Shown: positions 1-6,154 of the stretch, in pieces
How positions within the stretch are numbered: the stretch's first letter is position 1
How the letters are laid out: each line of letters opens with the position of its first letter
Assembly: GCA_002404515.1 (NCBI GenBank)
Contig: DHJV01000044.1
Coordinates: 1-6,154, forward strand
DNA from: Lachnospiraceae bacterium UBA4711
Lineage (GTDB): Bacteria; Bacillota; Clostridia; Lachnospirales; Lachnospiraceae
Direction of reading: 5' to 3'
Length of the DNA stretch: 6,154 nucleotides
Program-made: the position numbers and the translations under genes
Notes under the pieces: model-generated
Seen by the model: only the letters and a program-made list of their open reading frames with translations
Told to the model about the DNA's origin: nothing
Databases searched by the model: none

Positions 1-780
1 CTGATCAACGATGAGTTACAGGCAGCTCTTTACAAGAACGATATCGAGCCAAACCTTGAGCCAGGCAACATGCTTATGTTCGCACATGGTTTCAACATTC
101 ACTTCAATCAGATCATCCCACCTAAGGATGTTGATGTAACAATGATCGCACCTAAGGCACCTGGTCACACAGTACGTAGTGAGTATCAGGCTGGTAAGGG
201 TACACCTTGTCTGATCGCTGTATATCAGGATGCAACAGGTAAGGCTCAGGATCTTGCACTTGCTTACGGTCTTGGAATCGGTGGCGCAAGAGCTGGTATC
301 CTTGAGACAACATTCAGAACAGAGACAGAGACAGACCTCTTCGGTGAGCAGGCAGTTCTTTGCGGTGGTGTATGTGCACTTATGCAGGCTGGTTTCGAGA
401 CACTTTGCGAAGCTGGTTATGATCCGAGAAATGCATACTTTGAGTGTATCCATGAGATGAAGCTGATCGTAGATCTGATCTACCAGTCAGGTTTCGCAGG
501 CATGAGATATTCTATTTCCAACACAGCAGAGTATGGTGATTACATCACAGGTCCTAAGATCATTACAGAGGAAACAAAGAAGACTATGAAGAAGATTCTT
601 CGTGACATCCAGGATGGTACATTTGCAAAAGACTTCCTGCTTGATATGTCTTCTGCAGGTGGACAGGCTCACTTCAAGGCTCTTAGAAAGCTTGCTTCTG
701 AGCATCCATCAGAGAAGGTTGGCGAGGAAATTCGTAAGTTATATAGCTGGAATGGTGAAGGAAAGCTGATCGATAACTAA
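1..780 (+). CDS. ilvC: Ketol-acid reductoisomerase, C-terminal part (5' end outside window)
   Basis: Ketol-acid reductoisomerase is a cytoplasmic Mg2+- and NAD(P)H-dependent enzyme of valine, leucine and isoleucine synthesis. It isomerises and reduces 2-acetolactate and 2-aceto-2-hydroxybutyrate to the dihydroxy acids. The frame is open from base 1 and gives 259 residues before TAA at 778-780. Visible family landmarks are the AHGFNIHF segment with the catalytic His (85-87), the metal ligands Asp (334-336) and Glu (346-348) in TDLFGEQ, the Glu pair in FECIHE (442-444 and 454-456), and the substrate-binding Ser in ISNTAEYGD (517-519). Aligning the His with class I enzymes of about 330-340 residues implies that some 78 N-terminal residues, the Rossmann GxGxxG half, lie upstream. 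Cofactor preference therefore cannot be read. The ATG at 70 is internal, not the start. Codon use is strongly biased (ACA, GGT, CTT, AAG; almost no CGG), unlike polA, which fits high expression. A terminator follows directly. Confidence 0.97.
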   Translation: MINDELQAALYKNDIEPNLEPGNMLMFAHGFNIHFNQIIPPKDVDVTMIAPKAPGHTVRSEYQAGKGTPCLIAVYQDATGKAQDLALAYGLGIGGARAGILETTFRTETETDLFGEQAVLCGGVCALMQAGFETLCEAGYDPRNAYFECIHEMKLIVDLIYQSGFAGMRYSISNTAEYGDYITGPKIITEETKKTMKKILRDIQDGTFAKDFLLDMSSAGGQAHFKALRKLASEHPSEKVGEEIRKLYSWNGEGKLIDN

Positions 781-793
781 GATACACATTTTG

Positions 794-833
794 AAGAACC
801 TAGATCCGTTTCGATCTAGGTTCTTTGTTTTTT
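794..833 (+). terminator. Intrinsic terminator after ilvC
   Basis: A perfect 13-bp stem (794-806 with 813-825, arm AAGAACCTAGATC) closes a 6-base loop and is followed by a T-rich tract, TGTTTTTT, ending at 833. It starts 14 bases after the ilvC stop codon. The opposite strand lacks a comparable T tract, so it is expected to act mainly on rightward transcription. It should isolate ilvC from the zinc-finger/polA unit downstream. Confidence 0.93.
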
Positions 834-842
834 GATAAGGAA

Positions 843-858
843 GCACGCGGATGCGTGC
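843..858. repeat. Small GC-rich inverted repeat in the ilvC-downstream gap
   Basis: GCACGC (843-848) and GCGTGC (853-858) are perfect inverted arms around GGAT. No T tract follows, so this is not a second terminator. It lies 50 bases before the next start codon, where an operator or a leader hairpin could sit. The function is unknown, and a 6-bp palindrome can arise by chance. Confidence 0.4.
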
Positions 859-907
859 ACAGGTCATTACGTTGCCGAGTGGTGACATATGATAGGTGGT
901 GTAAGTT

Positions 908-1447
908 ATGACATGTTTGGAAGCACAATCAAATATTATGGCATTCATAGACAAGAAACTTCCGGACGATGTAATCCCGGGTTTTGTAAAGCATATGAAG
1001 TATTGCAAGAATTGCAGGGAAGAGCTGGAGATTTACTATACGTTAATCGTCGGGATGCATCAGGTCGATAACAACCAGGAGCTGTCACAGAATTTTGCAA
1101 AGGATCTGGAGAATGAACTGAACCGTCTGGAACACCGTGTAAAGCAGGCAAAGCGTTTTAAGTTTTCTACATTTGGACTTGTGTTTGGTGTTGCGGTCGT
1201 ATTTTTGTTTTTTGTATATAACCAGTGCTTGGACAAGGTGTATAACATTGAACAGCGGATGAAACTGGAAGCACAGGGGGATACTTATTTTTACGATACA
1301 TTTGGCCCGGAGATGTCCGTTTGCTTAAATGATATTGTACAGGAAGTGCAGATCGCACAGCAGCCAAAAGAATCAACCTTTTATGAGAAGCTGCGTGAAT
1401 ATCAATTAACCCATCCGGAAAGTGAGGAGACGGAGAGCGATGAATAA
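908..1447 (+). CDS. zf-HC2 (anti-sigma-factor type) single-pass membrane protein
   Basis: This is a 179-residue protein. The N-terminus carries the zf-HC2 pattern of zinc-binding anti-sigma factors: Cys3, then His29-x3-Cys33-x2-Cys36 (HMKYCKNC). A charged, probably helical stretch follows (about 57-82), then one hydrophobic segment (about 86-104, KFSTFGLVFGVAVVFLFFVY) and a 75-residue C-terminal region ending in the acidic ESEETESDE. Positive residues before the helix (VKQAKRFK) predict the N-terminus inside and the C-terminus outside. ATG 908 is chosen because AGGTGG (894-899) lies 8 bases upstream and an in-frame stop (902-904) excludes earlier starts. By family analogy the inner part could hold a sigma factor or another partner at the membrane, but no sigma gene adjoins it, so the role is unproven. 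No convincing promoter was found ahead of it. Its 3' end overlaps polA by 8 bases. Confidence 0.85.
   Translation: MTCLEAQSNIMAFIDKKLPDDVIPGFVKHMKYCKNCREELEIYYTLIVGMHQVDNNQELSQNFAKDLENELNRLEHRVKQAKRFKFSTFGLVFGVAVVFLFFVYNQCLDKVYNIEQRMKLEAQGDTYFYDTFGPEMSVCLNDIVQEVQIAQQPKESTFYEKLREYQLTHPESEETESDE
1424..1429 (+). promoter_or_regulatory. Ribosome binding site that sets the polA start
   Basis: GAGGAG lies inside the last codons of the zinc-finger gene, 10 bases before ATG 1440. A second, weaker GGAG (1432-1435) is only 4 bases away. The site supports ATG 1440 over the in-frame GTG at 1422, which would place this motif inside the coding region and add an unusual Arg-rich MRRRRA leader. Confidence 0.75.
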
Positions 1448-4070
1448 ATTATTACTGATTGACGGAAACAGCATCATGAATCGGGCGTTTTATGGAATCC
1501 CGGATATGACAACGAATGACGGGAGACATACCAATGCGATTTATGGTTTTTTAAATATAATTTTGAAGGTAATCGAGGAAGAGCAGGCAACACATATTTG
1601 TGTTGCTTTTGATTTAAAGAAGAAAACATTTCGCCATGAGATGTATGAGGCGTACAAGGGAACGAGAAAGGGCATGCCGGAGGAACTGCATGAACAGATG
1701 CCACGGATCAAAGAGATCCTGCGGGCAATGCACATTCGTATCGTGGAACAGGAAGGCTTTGAGGCGGATGATCTGATCGGTACGCTCTCGAAAAAAGGCG
1801 AGCGCGAGGGCTTTGCCGTTACGATTCTGTCGGGGGACCGTGATCTGTTGCAGCTTGCGACAGATACCGTGCTTGTGCGTATCCCGAAGACAAAACATGG
1901 CAAGACAGAGGTCGAGGACTATTATGCAAAAGATGTGGTGGAAACTTATGGTGTAACGCCGCTGATTTTCATAGATATGAAGGGCTTGATGGGTGATACA
2001 TCGGATAATATTCCGGGTGTGCCGGGAATCGGTGAGAAGACAGCAGCAAAGCTGCTTGCGGAGTATGGTGACTTAGATGGCGTCTATGCGGCAGTGGACA
2101 ACATGAAAGCAAGCAAGATGAAACAGAATCTGATCGAGAACAAAGATCTTGCATATCTGTCCAAGACGCTTGCAACGATCAAGCTGGACTGCCCGATTCC
2201 GTTTGAGTTTTCAGAGGCAGTGTATCACGACCCATTTAATGCAGAGGCGTATACGTTATTTGAGGATCTGGAGTTGAAGAGTTTTTATAAGCGTTTTTCT
2301 GTGGAAAAGAAGGAAGAACTGATTTTTGAAACCGTATTGATCGACGAGATTGACGGCTACAATGCCTTGCTTGCGAAGCTGCAGAAGGCAAAGGAGGTTT
2401 CCTTTGCGTGGATTACACAGGAGGAAGAAGCGCTTGGCGTTGCGGTCTGTATGGACTTGGAACATGTCTATCTGATCCGGTTTATGATGTTTATCACGGA
2501 GGCGATGGCTGCAGACAATCTCCTTGCGTTGAGCCGGGAGTATCAGGTGCGGTTGGCGTGCATGCATGTGAAGAGACTGCTCCCTTTTCTGGATTTCCAC
2601 GAGGAGGATATGGTTTTTGATGCCGGACTTGCGGCGTATCTGTTACAGCCAAACCAGTCTGAATATGAATACGATACGCTTGCAAAGACATATCTGGATG
2701 TGACGCTGCCATCAGAGAAAGAAGTGCTTGGCAAGGAAAAACTTGGATATTTCTCCTTTGAAGATGAAAAGCTTCAAAAATGGATGGGGTATCAGGCAAT
2801 TGTGCCATATAAGGTAAAGGCGGTTTTGCGTGAAAAATTAAAACAGACAGGAATGGAAGCTCTCTATGATGAGATGGAGCTTCCGTGTCTGTATGCGTTA
2901 TATGAGATGGAGAAAAATGGTATCCGTGTTGATGGCGAGGCACTGCATCAGTATGGAGAAAAGCTCCGCACACGGATTGAGGAGCTCACCGAGGAGATTT
3001 ATGCGATGGCAGGCGAAGAATTTAATATCAATTCTCCGAAGAAGCTTGGCGAAATCTTATTCGAAAAGCTGGGATTAAAAAATGGAAAGAAAACAAAGAC
3101 TGGGTATTCGACGAGCGCAGAAGTATTAGAGAAGCTTTCAAATGCACATCCGATCATACCGAAGATATTAGAATACCGTCAGCTCACGAAGTTAAATTCC
3201 ACCTATGCAGAGGGACTGGCTGGTTATATCCGTGCAGATGGAAGAATTCATGGAAAGTTCCATCAGACTGTCACGGTGACGGGACGTATCAGCTCGGCAG
3301 ATCCGAACCTGCAGAATATCCCGACGCGTATGCCGCTTGGCAGGGAAATCCGTAAGGTATTTATCCCAGAGGAAGGATCGGTGTTTGTCGATGCCGACTA
3401 TTCCCAGATTGAGCTGCGTGTGCTCGCGCATATGTCCGGGGATGCGGCTTTGATTGCAGCATATCAGGCGAATGAGGATATCCATGCAATTACTGCATCG
3501 CAGGTATTTGACGTGCCGCTTGATCAGGTGGACAGCACCCTTCGCCGGAAGGCAAAGGCGGTAAATTTTGGAATTGTTTATGGCATCAGCTCTTTTGGAT
3601 TAGGACAGGATCTTGATATCTCCAGAAAGGAAGCGGAGGGTTATATCGAAAAATATTTTGCAACCTACAGAAAAGTCAAAGAATTTTTAGACCGCACCGT
3701 GGAGGATGCAAAGAAAAACGGCTATACTGTTACGATGTTTGGACGGAGACGCCCGATTCCGGAGCTCGCTTCTTCCAATTTTATGACACGGAGCTTTGGT
3801 GAGCGTGCGGCGATGAATGCTCCGGTACAGGGAACCGCGGCAGATATCATCAAGATTGCTATGGTACGTGTCAATCGCCGGCTCAAAGAAGAACATTTGC
3901 AGTCAAAGCTTGTACTCCAGATCCACGATGAGCTGATTATCGAGACAAAAAAGGAAGAGTTAGAGACGGTGCAGAAGCTTCTGGTGGAAGAGATGATGCA
4001 TGCGGCAGATCTTTCCGTGCCGCTTCTTGTAGATGCAAATGTCGGAAATAGCTGGTACGATGCGAAGTAA
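1440..4070 (+). CDS. polA: DNA polymerase I (5' nuclease + polymerase, degenerate proofreading domain)
   Basis: DNA polymerase I fills gaps and removes RNA primers in Okazaki-fragment maturation and excision repair. The product is 876 residues, close to the Bacillus-type enzyme. The 5' nuclease domain (about 1-290) keeps its metal-binding acids: Asp8 in LIDGN, EADD (108-111), SGDRD (Asp133, Asp135) and MGDTSDN (Asp186, Asp189), with a helix-hairpin-helix at PGVPGIGEKTAA. The middle domain (about 300-450) has a 3'-5' exonuclease fold position but not its catalytic acids; the E. coli DTE site reads AWI (323-325). The polymerase domain is complete: motif A DYSQIE (Asp653, Glu658), O-helix RRKAK...F...Y (Arg702, Lys706, Phe710, Tyr714) and motif C HDE (829-831). 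It starts within the upstream gene, suggesting translational coupling, and coaE follows after 21 bases. No frameshift is visible. Confidence 0.98.
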   Translation: MNKLLLIDGNSIMNRAFYGIPDMTTNDGRHTNAIYGFLNIILKVIEEEQATHICVAFDLKKKTFRHEMYEAYKGTRKGMPEELHEQMPRIKEILRAMHIRIVEQEGFEADDLIGTLSKKGEREGFAVTILSGDRDLLQLATDTVLVRIPKTKHGKTEVEDYYAKDVVETYGVTPLIFIDMKGLMGDTSDNIPGVPGIGEKTAAKLLAEYGDLDGVYAAVDNMKASKMKQNLIENKDLAYLSKTLATIKLDCPIPFEFSEAVYHDPFNAEAYTLFEDLELKSFYKRFSVEKKEELIFETVLIDEIDGYNALLAKLQKAKEVSFAWITQEEEALGVAVCMDLEHVYLIRFMMFITEAMAADNLLALSREYQVRLACMHVKRLLPFLDFHEEDMVFDAGLAAYLLQPNQSEYEYDTLAKTYLDVTLPSEKEVLGKEKLGYFSFEDEKLQKWMGYQAIVPYKVKAVLREKLKQTGMEALYDEMELPCLYALYEMEKNGIRVDGEALHQYGEKLRTRIEELTEEIYAMAGEEFNINSPKKLGEILFEKLGLKNGKKTKTGYSTSAEVLEKLSNAHPIIPKILEYRQLTKLNSTYAEGLAGYIRADGRIHGKFHQTVTVTGRISSADPNLQNIPTRMPLGREIRKVFIPEEGSVFVDADYSQIELRVLAHMSGDAALIAAYQANEDIHAITASQVFDVPLDQVDSTLRRKAKAVNFGIVYGISSFGLGQDLDISRKEAEGYIEKYFATYRKVKEFLDRTVEDAKKNGYTVTMFGRRRPIPELASSNFMTRSFGERAAMNAPVQGTAADIIKIAMVRVNRRLKEEHLQSKLVLQIHDELIIETKKEELETVQKLLVEEMMHAADLSVPLLVDANVGNSWYDAK

Positions 4071-4091
4071 AGATATGCAGGGAGATACAGA

Positions 4092-4730
4092 ATGCTGATA
4101 TTGGGAATTACCGGGGGTGTCGGCTCCGGGAAAAGTAAAATATTATATGATCTGTCCAGTCTGTATGGTGCGTATATTGTGGAGACAGACAAGCTTGCAC
4201 ATACGTTGATGGAGCCGGGACAGACGGTATATCAGGCGGTTGTGGAAGCGTTTGGCACAGAGATTTTGCAGCCAGAAGCACCATATGCGATTGACCGGGC
4301 GAAGTTCGCACAGATTGTATTTGCAGACAAAGAGAAGCTTGCACAGTTGAATGCGCTTACCCATCCGGCAGTGAAAACCTGGATTCAAAATGACATCGAG
4401 GAGAAGCGGAAACAGGGGGTGGAGATCTATGTGATCGAGGCGGCACTTCTGATCCAGGATGGATATAAGGAGATCTGTGATGAAATTTGGTATATCTATG
4501 TCGATGAGGAGACACGGATCAGACGACTGATGAAACAGCGTGGCTATACTGAGGAACGCTGCCGTGCGATGTTCCGCAGTCAGGAGCCGGAATCGTATTA
4601 TAGAAAATATGCAGATTTCACTATAAATAATCAATTAGACTATGAAAATTCATCAAAACAACTAAAAGATAGGTTGAATATCTTACTTGGAGATGCTATA
4701 ATTTTAACTAATCATGGGAAAACAGACTAA
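4092..4730 (+). CDS. coaE: Dephospho-CoA kinase
   Basis: CoaE catalyses the last step of coenzyme A synthesis, the ATP-dependent phosphorylation of dephospho-CoA at the ribose 3'-hydroxyl, in the cytoplasm. The 212-residue product begins with a P-loop, GITGGVGSGKS (5-15, Lys14). Next comes ETDKLAH with Asp33, the usual catalytic acid position; the family more often reads DADxxAH. Later landmarks are LTHPAV, the EAALLIQDGY strand and loop (commonly PLLFE), the lid-like segment DEETRIRRLMKQRGYTEE, and ADFTINN near the C-terminus. Length is normal for the family, with a short extra tail (AIILTNHGKTD). A good RBS (AGGGAG, 4079-4084) stands 7 bases before ATG 4092. polA ends 21 bases upstream, so the two are probably co-transcribed. 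The last 110 bases are unusually AT-rich and carry a promoter for the next gene. Confidence 0.95.
   Translation: MLILGITGGVGSGKSKILYDLSSLYGAYIVETDKLAHTLMEPGQTVYQAVVEAFGTEILQPEAPYAIDRAKFAQIVFADKEKLAQLNALTHPAVKTWIQNDIEEKRKQGVEIYVIEAALLIQDGYKEICDEIWYIYVDEETRIRRLMKQRGYTEERCRAMFRSQEPESYYRKYADFTINNQLDYENSSKQLKDRLNILLGDAIILTNHGKTD
4674..4702 (+). promoter_or_regulatory. Extended -10 sigma-A promoter inside the coaE 3' end
   Basis: The -35 element TTGAAT (4674-4679) is separated by exactly 17 bases from a consensus -10, TATAAT (4697-4702). The -10 is preceded by TGC, making the extended -10 TGCTATAAT. A-rich sequence just upstream (about 4644-4670, including ATCAAAACAACTAAAAG) could act as an UP element. 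Transcription would begin near 4709, giving a leader of about 40 bases that includes the RBS at 4736-4740. It should drive the ftsA-like gene independently of the polA-coaE unit. This rests on consensus match alone. Confidence 0.75.
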
Positions 4731-4735
4731 TTTCG

Positions 4736-4740
4736 GGAGG
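4736..4740 (+). promoter_or_regulatory. Ribosome binding site that sets the GTG start of the ftsA-like gene
   Basis: GGAGG ends 8 bases before GTG 4749. No ATG lies in frame between the coaE stop (TAA 4728-4730, same frame) and the FtsA-like homology. The next in-frame GTG (4758) is 17 bases from this site, too far for normal initiation. GTG 4749 is therefore the likely start. Confidence 0.8.
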
Positions 4741-4748
4741 AAACAGGC

Positions 4749-6154
4749 GTGACAACAGTGAAATATCCAGAACCCTTAATATTTGGACTGGACATCGGTA
4801 CGCGAAGTATCGTCGGTACAGTCGGATACAAAGAACAGGAACGGTTTCATGTAGTTGCGATGGCTGTCAAATACCATGATACCCGTTCGATGATTGACGG
4901 ACAGATCCATGATATTGCAAAGGTCAGTCAGGATATTGTTGAGGTAAAACAGCAGTTAGAGAAGCAGTTAGGCGGGCGAAAACTGCGTGATGTCTGCATT
5001 GCGGCGGCTGGCCGTGTTTTGAAAACAGCGATTGGACACGGGGAGTATGAATTTTCCGAGAATACGGTTATTACACAGGAATATATCCATTCAATCGACC
5101 TGATCGGTGTGGAGCAGGCACACAACGAGATTCTGCAGGAATTAAATGAGAGTCATGAGACAACAAAATATTTCTGCGTAGGCTATACTGTTGTGAAATA
5201 TTTCCTGAATAATTATGAGATCACGAATCTGGAAGGCCATAAGGGAACAAAGATTGCGGCAGATGTGCTTGCAACATTTCTACCGGAAGAGGTTGTGGAC
5301 AGTCTGTATGCGGCTGTGGAACAGGCCGGACTGTATGTGACGAACCTTACCTTGGAGCCAATCGCGGCGATGACGGTTGCGATTCCGGAGCAGTATCGCC
5401 TTTTAAATATTGCACTGATTGATATCGGAGCCGGTACATCGGATATCTGTATCACAAAAGATGGCAGTGTAATCGCGTATGGTATGATCCCGGCAGCCGG
5501 AGATGAGCTGACTGAGGCGTTGGTGAAGAAATATCTGATTGATTTCCGGACCGCGGAGAAGTTAAAGACGGTCAGTGCGCGTCGGAAATCAATTACATAC
5601 AAAGATATCATGGGAATTTCTCACAAGATCACTCCAGAGGAAATCTATCAGACGACCGAGGAGGTAAAAGAGGAAATCTCGAAGAGGATTGCGGATAAGA
5701 TCATCGAGTTGAACGGCGGAACAAGTGTCAGTGCGGTGTTTGTAGTCGGTGGTGGTGGTAAACTGCCGGGATTTACAGATACACTGGCAGAAGATCTGGA
5801 TCTTCCGTCAGAGCGTGTGGCACTGCGCGGTGAAGAGGTGATGAATACGATTGATTTTCAGGTGGAGGGCATTAAGAAAGATCCACTCTATGTGACACCA
5901 ATCGGTATCTGCCTGAACTTTTTTGACCAGAAGAACAATTTCATTTTCGTCAATGTAAATGGCGAACGTGTAAAGTTATATAACAATGACAAGCTGACGA
6001 TCTTTGATGCTGCAGTTCAATATGGCATTCCAAACGAGGATATCTTCCCGAAACGGGGGGATGATATCACGTTTAAGATAAACGAAAAGACACGGATCGT
6101 GCGTGGGTACAGCGGGGAAGCTGCGGTGATTACCCAGAATGGAAAAATTGCAGG
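4749..6154 (+). CDS. FtsA-like actin-fold ATPase, 3' end outside window
   Basis: 468 codons are visible, starting at GTG and still open at the right edge. The actin/Hsp70-fold nucleotide site is intact: phosphate-1 GLDIGTRSIVG (13-23, Asp15), phosphate-2 DIGAGTSD (225-232) and adenosine motif VVGGGGKLPG (332-341). Between phosphate-1 and phosphate-2 is an FtsA-type 1C/SHS2-like insert (roughly 80-170: DVCIAAAGR, TVITQEYI, YFCVGYTVV) instead of an MreB-type subdomain. FtsA tethers FtsZ to the membrane during division; PilM and related proteins share the fold. The actin fold should close near TPIG (383-386), as in FtsA of about 420 residues. This protein instead runs on through FIFVNVNGERVKLY and DAAVQYGIPNEDIF, so it has an added C-terminal region. 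Whether it ends in a membrane-binding helix cannot be seen. No ftsZ or pilus gene is nearby, so division is the best guess rather than a demonstrated role. Confidence 0.85.
   Translation, partial: MTTVKYPEPLIFGLDIGTRSIVGTVGYKEQERFHVVAMAVKYHDTRSMIDGQIHDIAKVSQDIVEVKQQLEKQLGGRKLRDVCIAAAGRVLKTAIGHGEYEFSENTVITQEYIHSIDLIGVEQAHNEILQELNESHETTKYFCVGYTVVKYFLNNYEITNLEGHKGTKIAADVLATFLPEEVVDSLYAAVEQAGLYVTNLTLEPIAAMTVAIPEQYRLLNIALIDIGAGTSDICITKDGSVIAYGMIPAAGDELTEALVKKYLIDFRTAEKLKTVSARRKSITYKDIMGISHKITPEEIYQTTEEVKEEISKRIADKIIELNGGTSVSAVFVVGGGGKLPGFTDTLAEDLDLPSERVALRGEEVMNTIDFQVEGIKKDPLYVTPIGICLNFFDQKNNFIFVNVNGERVKLYNNDKLTIFDAAVQYGIPNEDIFPKRGDDITFKINEKTRIVRGYSGEAAVITQNGKIA

Noticed and set aside
16..453. 145-residue Cys-rich reverse-strand ORF opposite ilvC
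   Set aside because: The Cys and Thr richness comes from complementing ilvC's biased codons (ACA, GCA, AAG). There is no Cys spacing pattern that would suggest a real metal-binding protein.
832..837. TTGATA resembling a -35 element
   Set aside because: It overlaps the terminator T tract, and the sequence 16-19 bases downstream (around GTGCAC) has no resemblance to a -10.
888..893. TATGAT resembling a -10 element ahead of the zinc-finger gene
   Set aside because: No -35-like sequence lies 16-18 bases upstream, there is no extended -10 TG, and transcription would start around 899-900, on top of the AGGTGG ribosome binding site.
889..1071. 60-residue ORF starting ATGATAGGTGG
   Set aside because: It overlaps the zf-HC2 gene in another frame, has no recognisable motif, and its start contains the other gene's ribosome binding site.
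1422..1439. GTG 1422 as an earlier polA start
   Set aside because: It would add MRRRRA before the conserved MNKLLLIDGN start and would consume the GAGGAG ribosome binding site that fits ATG 1440.
2494..2973. 159-residue reverse-strand ORF inside polA
   Set aside because: It is antisense to well-conserved polA coding sequence, rich in His, Pro and Ser as expected from shadow translation, and has no ribosome binding site or family motif that I can see.
4143..4634. 163-residue reverse-strand ORF inside coaE
   Set aside because: It lies wholly opposite coaE, and its Cys/His/Leu-rich composition is typical of a reverse shadow. No supporting signals were seen.
6055..6060. Run of six G as a possible frameshift site in the ftsA-like gene
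   Set aside because: The frame reads smoothly through it (FPKRGDDITF) with no competing open frame or pause structure evident, so it is ordinary coding sequence.

Overview
The window reads as ordinary chromosome of a low-to-mid G+C Gram-positive anaerobe, most probably a Lachnospiraceae-type Clostridia (relatives of Roseburia/Agathobacter). This placement is inferred from protein style, AGGAGG-type ribosome binding sites, TAA stops and gene content, not from a database match. All recognisable genes are on the + strand and none is broken by a frameshift. There is no sign of a phage, insertion sequence, CRISPR array, tRNA or rRNA.

Layout. Positions 1-780 hold the C-terminal three quarters of ilvC (ketol-acid reductoisomerase), whose start lies outside the window. 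A strong intrinsic terminator follows at 794-833. A short non-coding gap with a small GC-rich inverted repeat (843-858) leads to a 179-residue membrane protein at 908-1447. It has a zf-HC2 (anti-sigma-factor type) zinc-binding N-terminus, one membrane helix and an acidic outer tail, and no sigma factor gene is beside it. Its last codons overlap the start of polA (DNA polymerase I, 1440-4070), which is followed after 21 bases by coaE (dephospho-CoA kinase, 4092-4730). After another 18 bases a gene for an FtsA/actin-fold ATPase begins at a GTG (4749) and runs off the right edge.

How the genes relate. The ilvC terminator separates amino-acid biosynthesis from a probable zf-HC2 - polA - coaE - ftsA-like transcription unit. 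Translation of polA is probably coupled to the zinc-finger gene through their 8-base overlap. The ftsA-like gene need not depend on read-through: a near-consensus promoter (TTGAAT, 17-base spacer, TGCTATAAT) with an A-rich upstream stretch lies inside the last codons of coaE. There G+C falls from 47% (4561-4620) to about 25% (4621-4730).

The points most worth a second look are the orphan zf-HC2 protein coupled to polA, the promoter embedded in coaE, and the FtsA-like protein, which continues at least 70 residues past the end of the actin fold. No wholly new system is evident. The rest is housekeeping.
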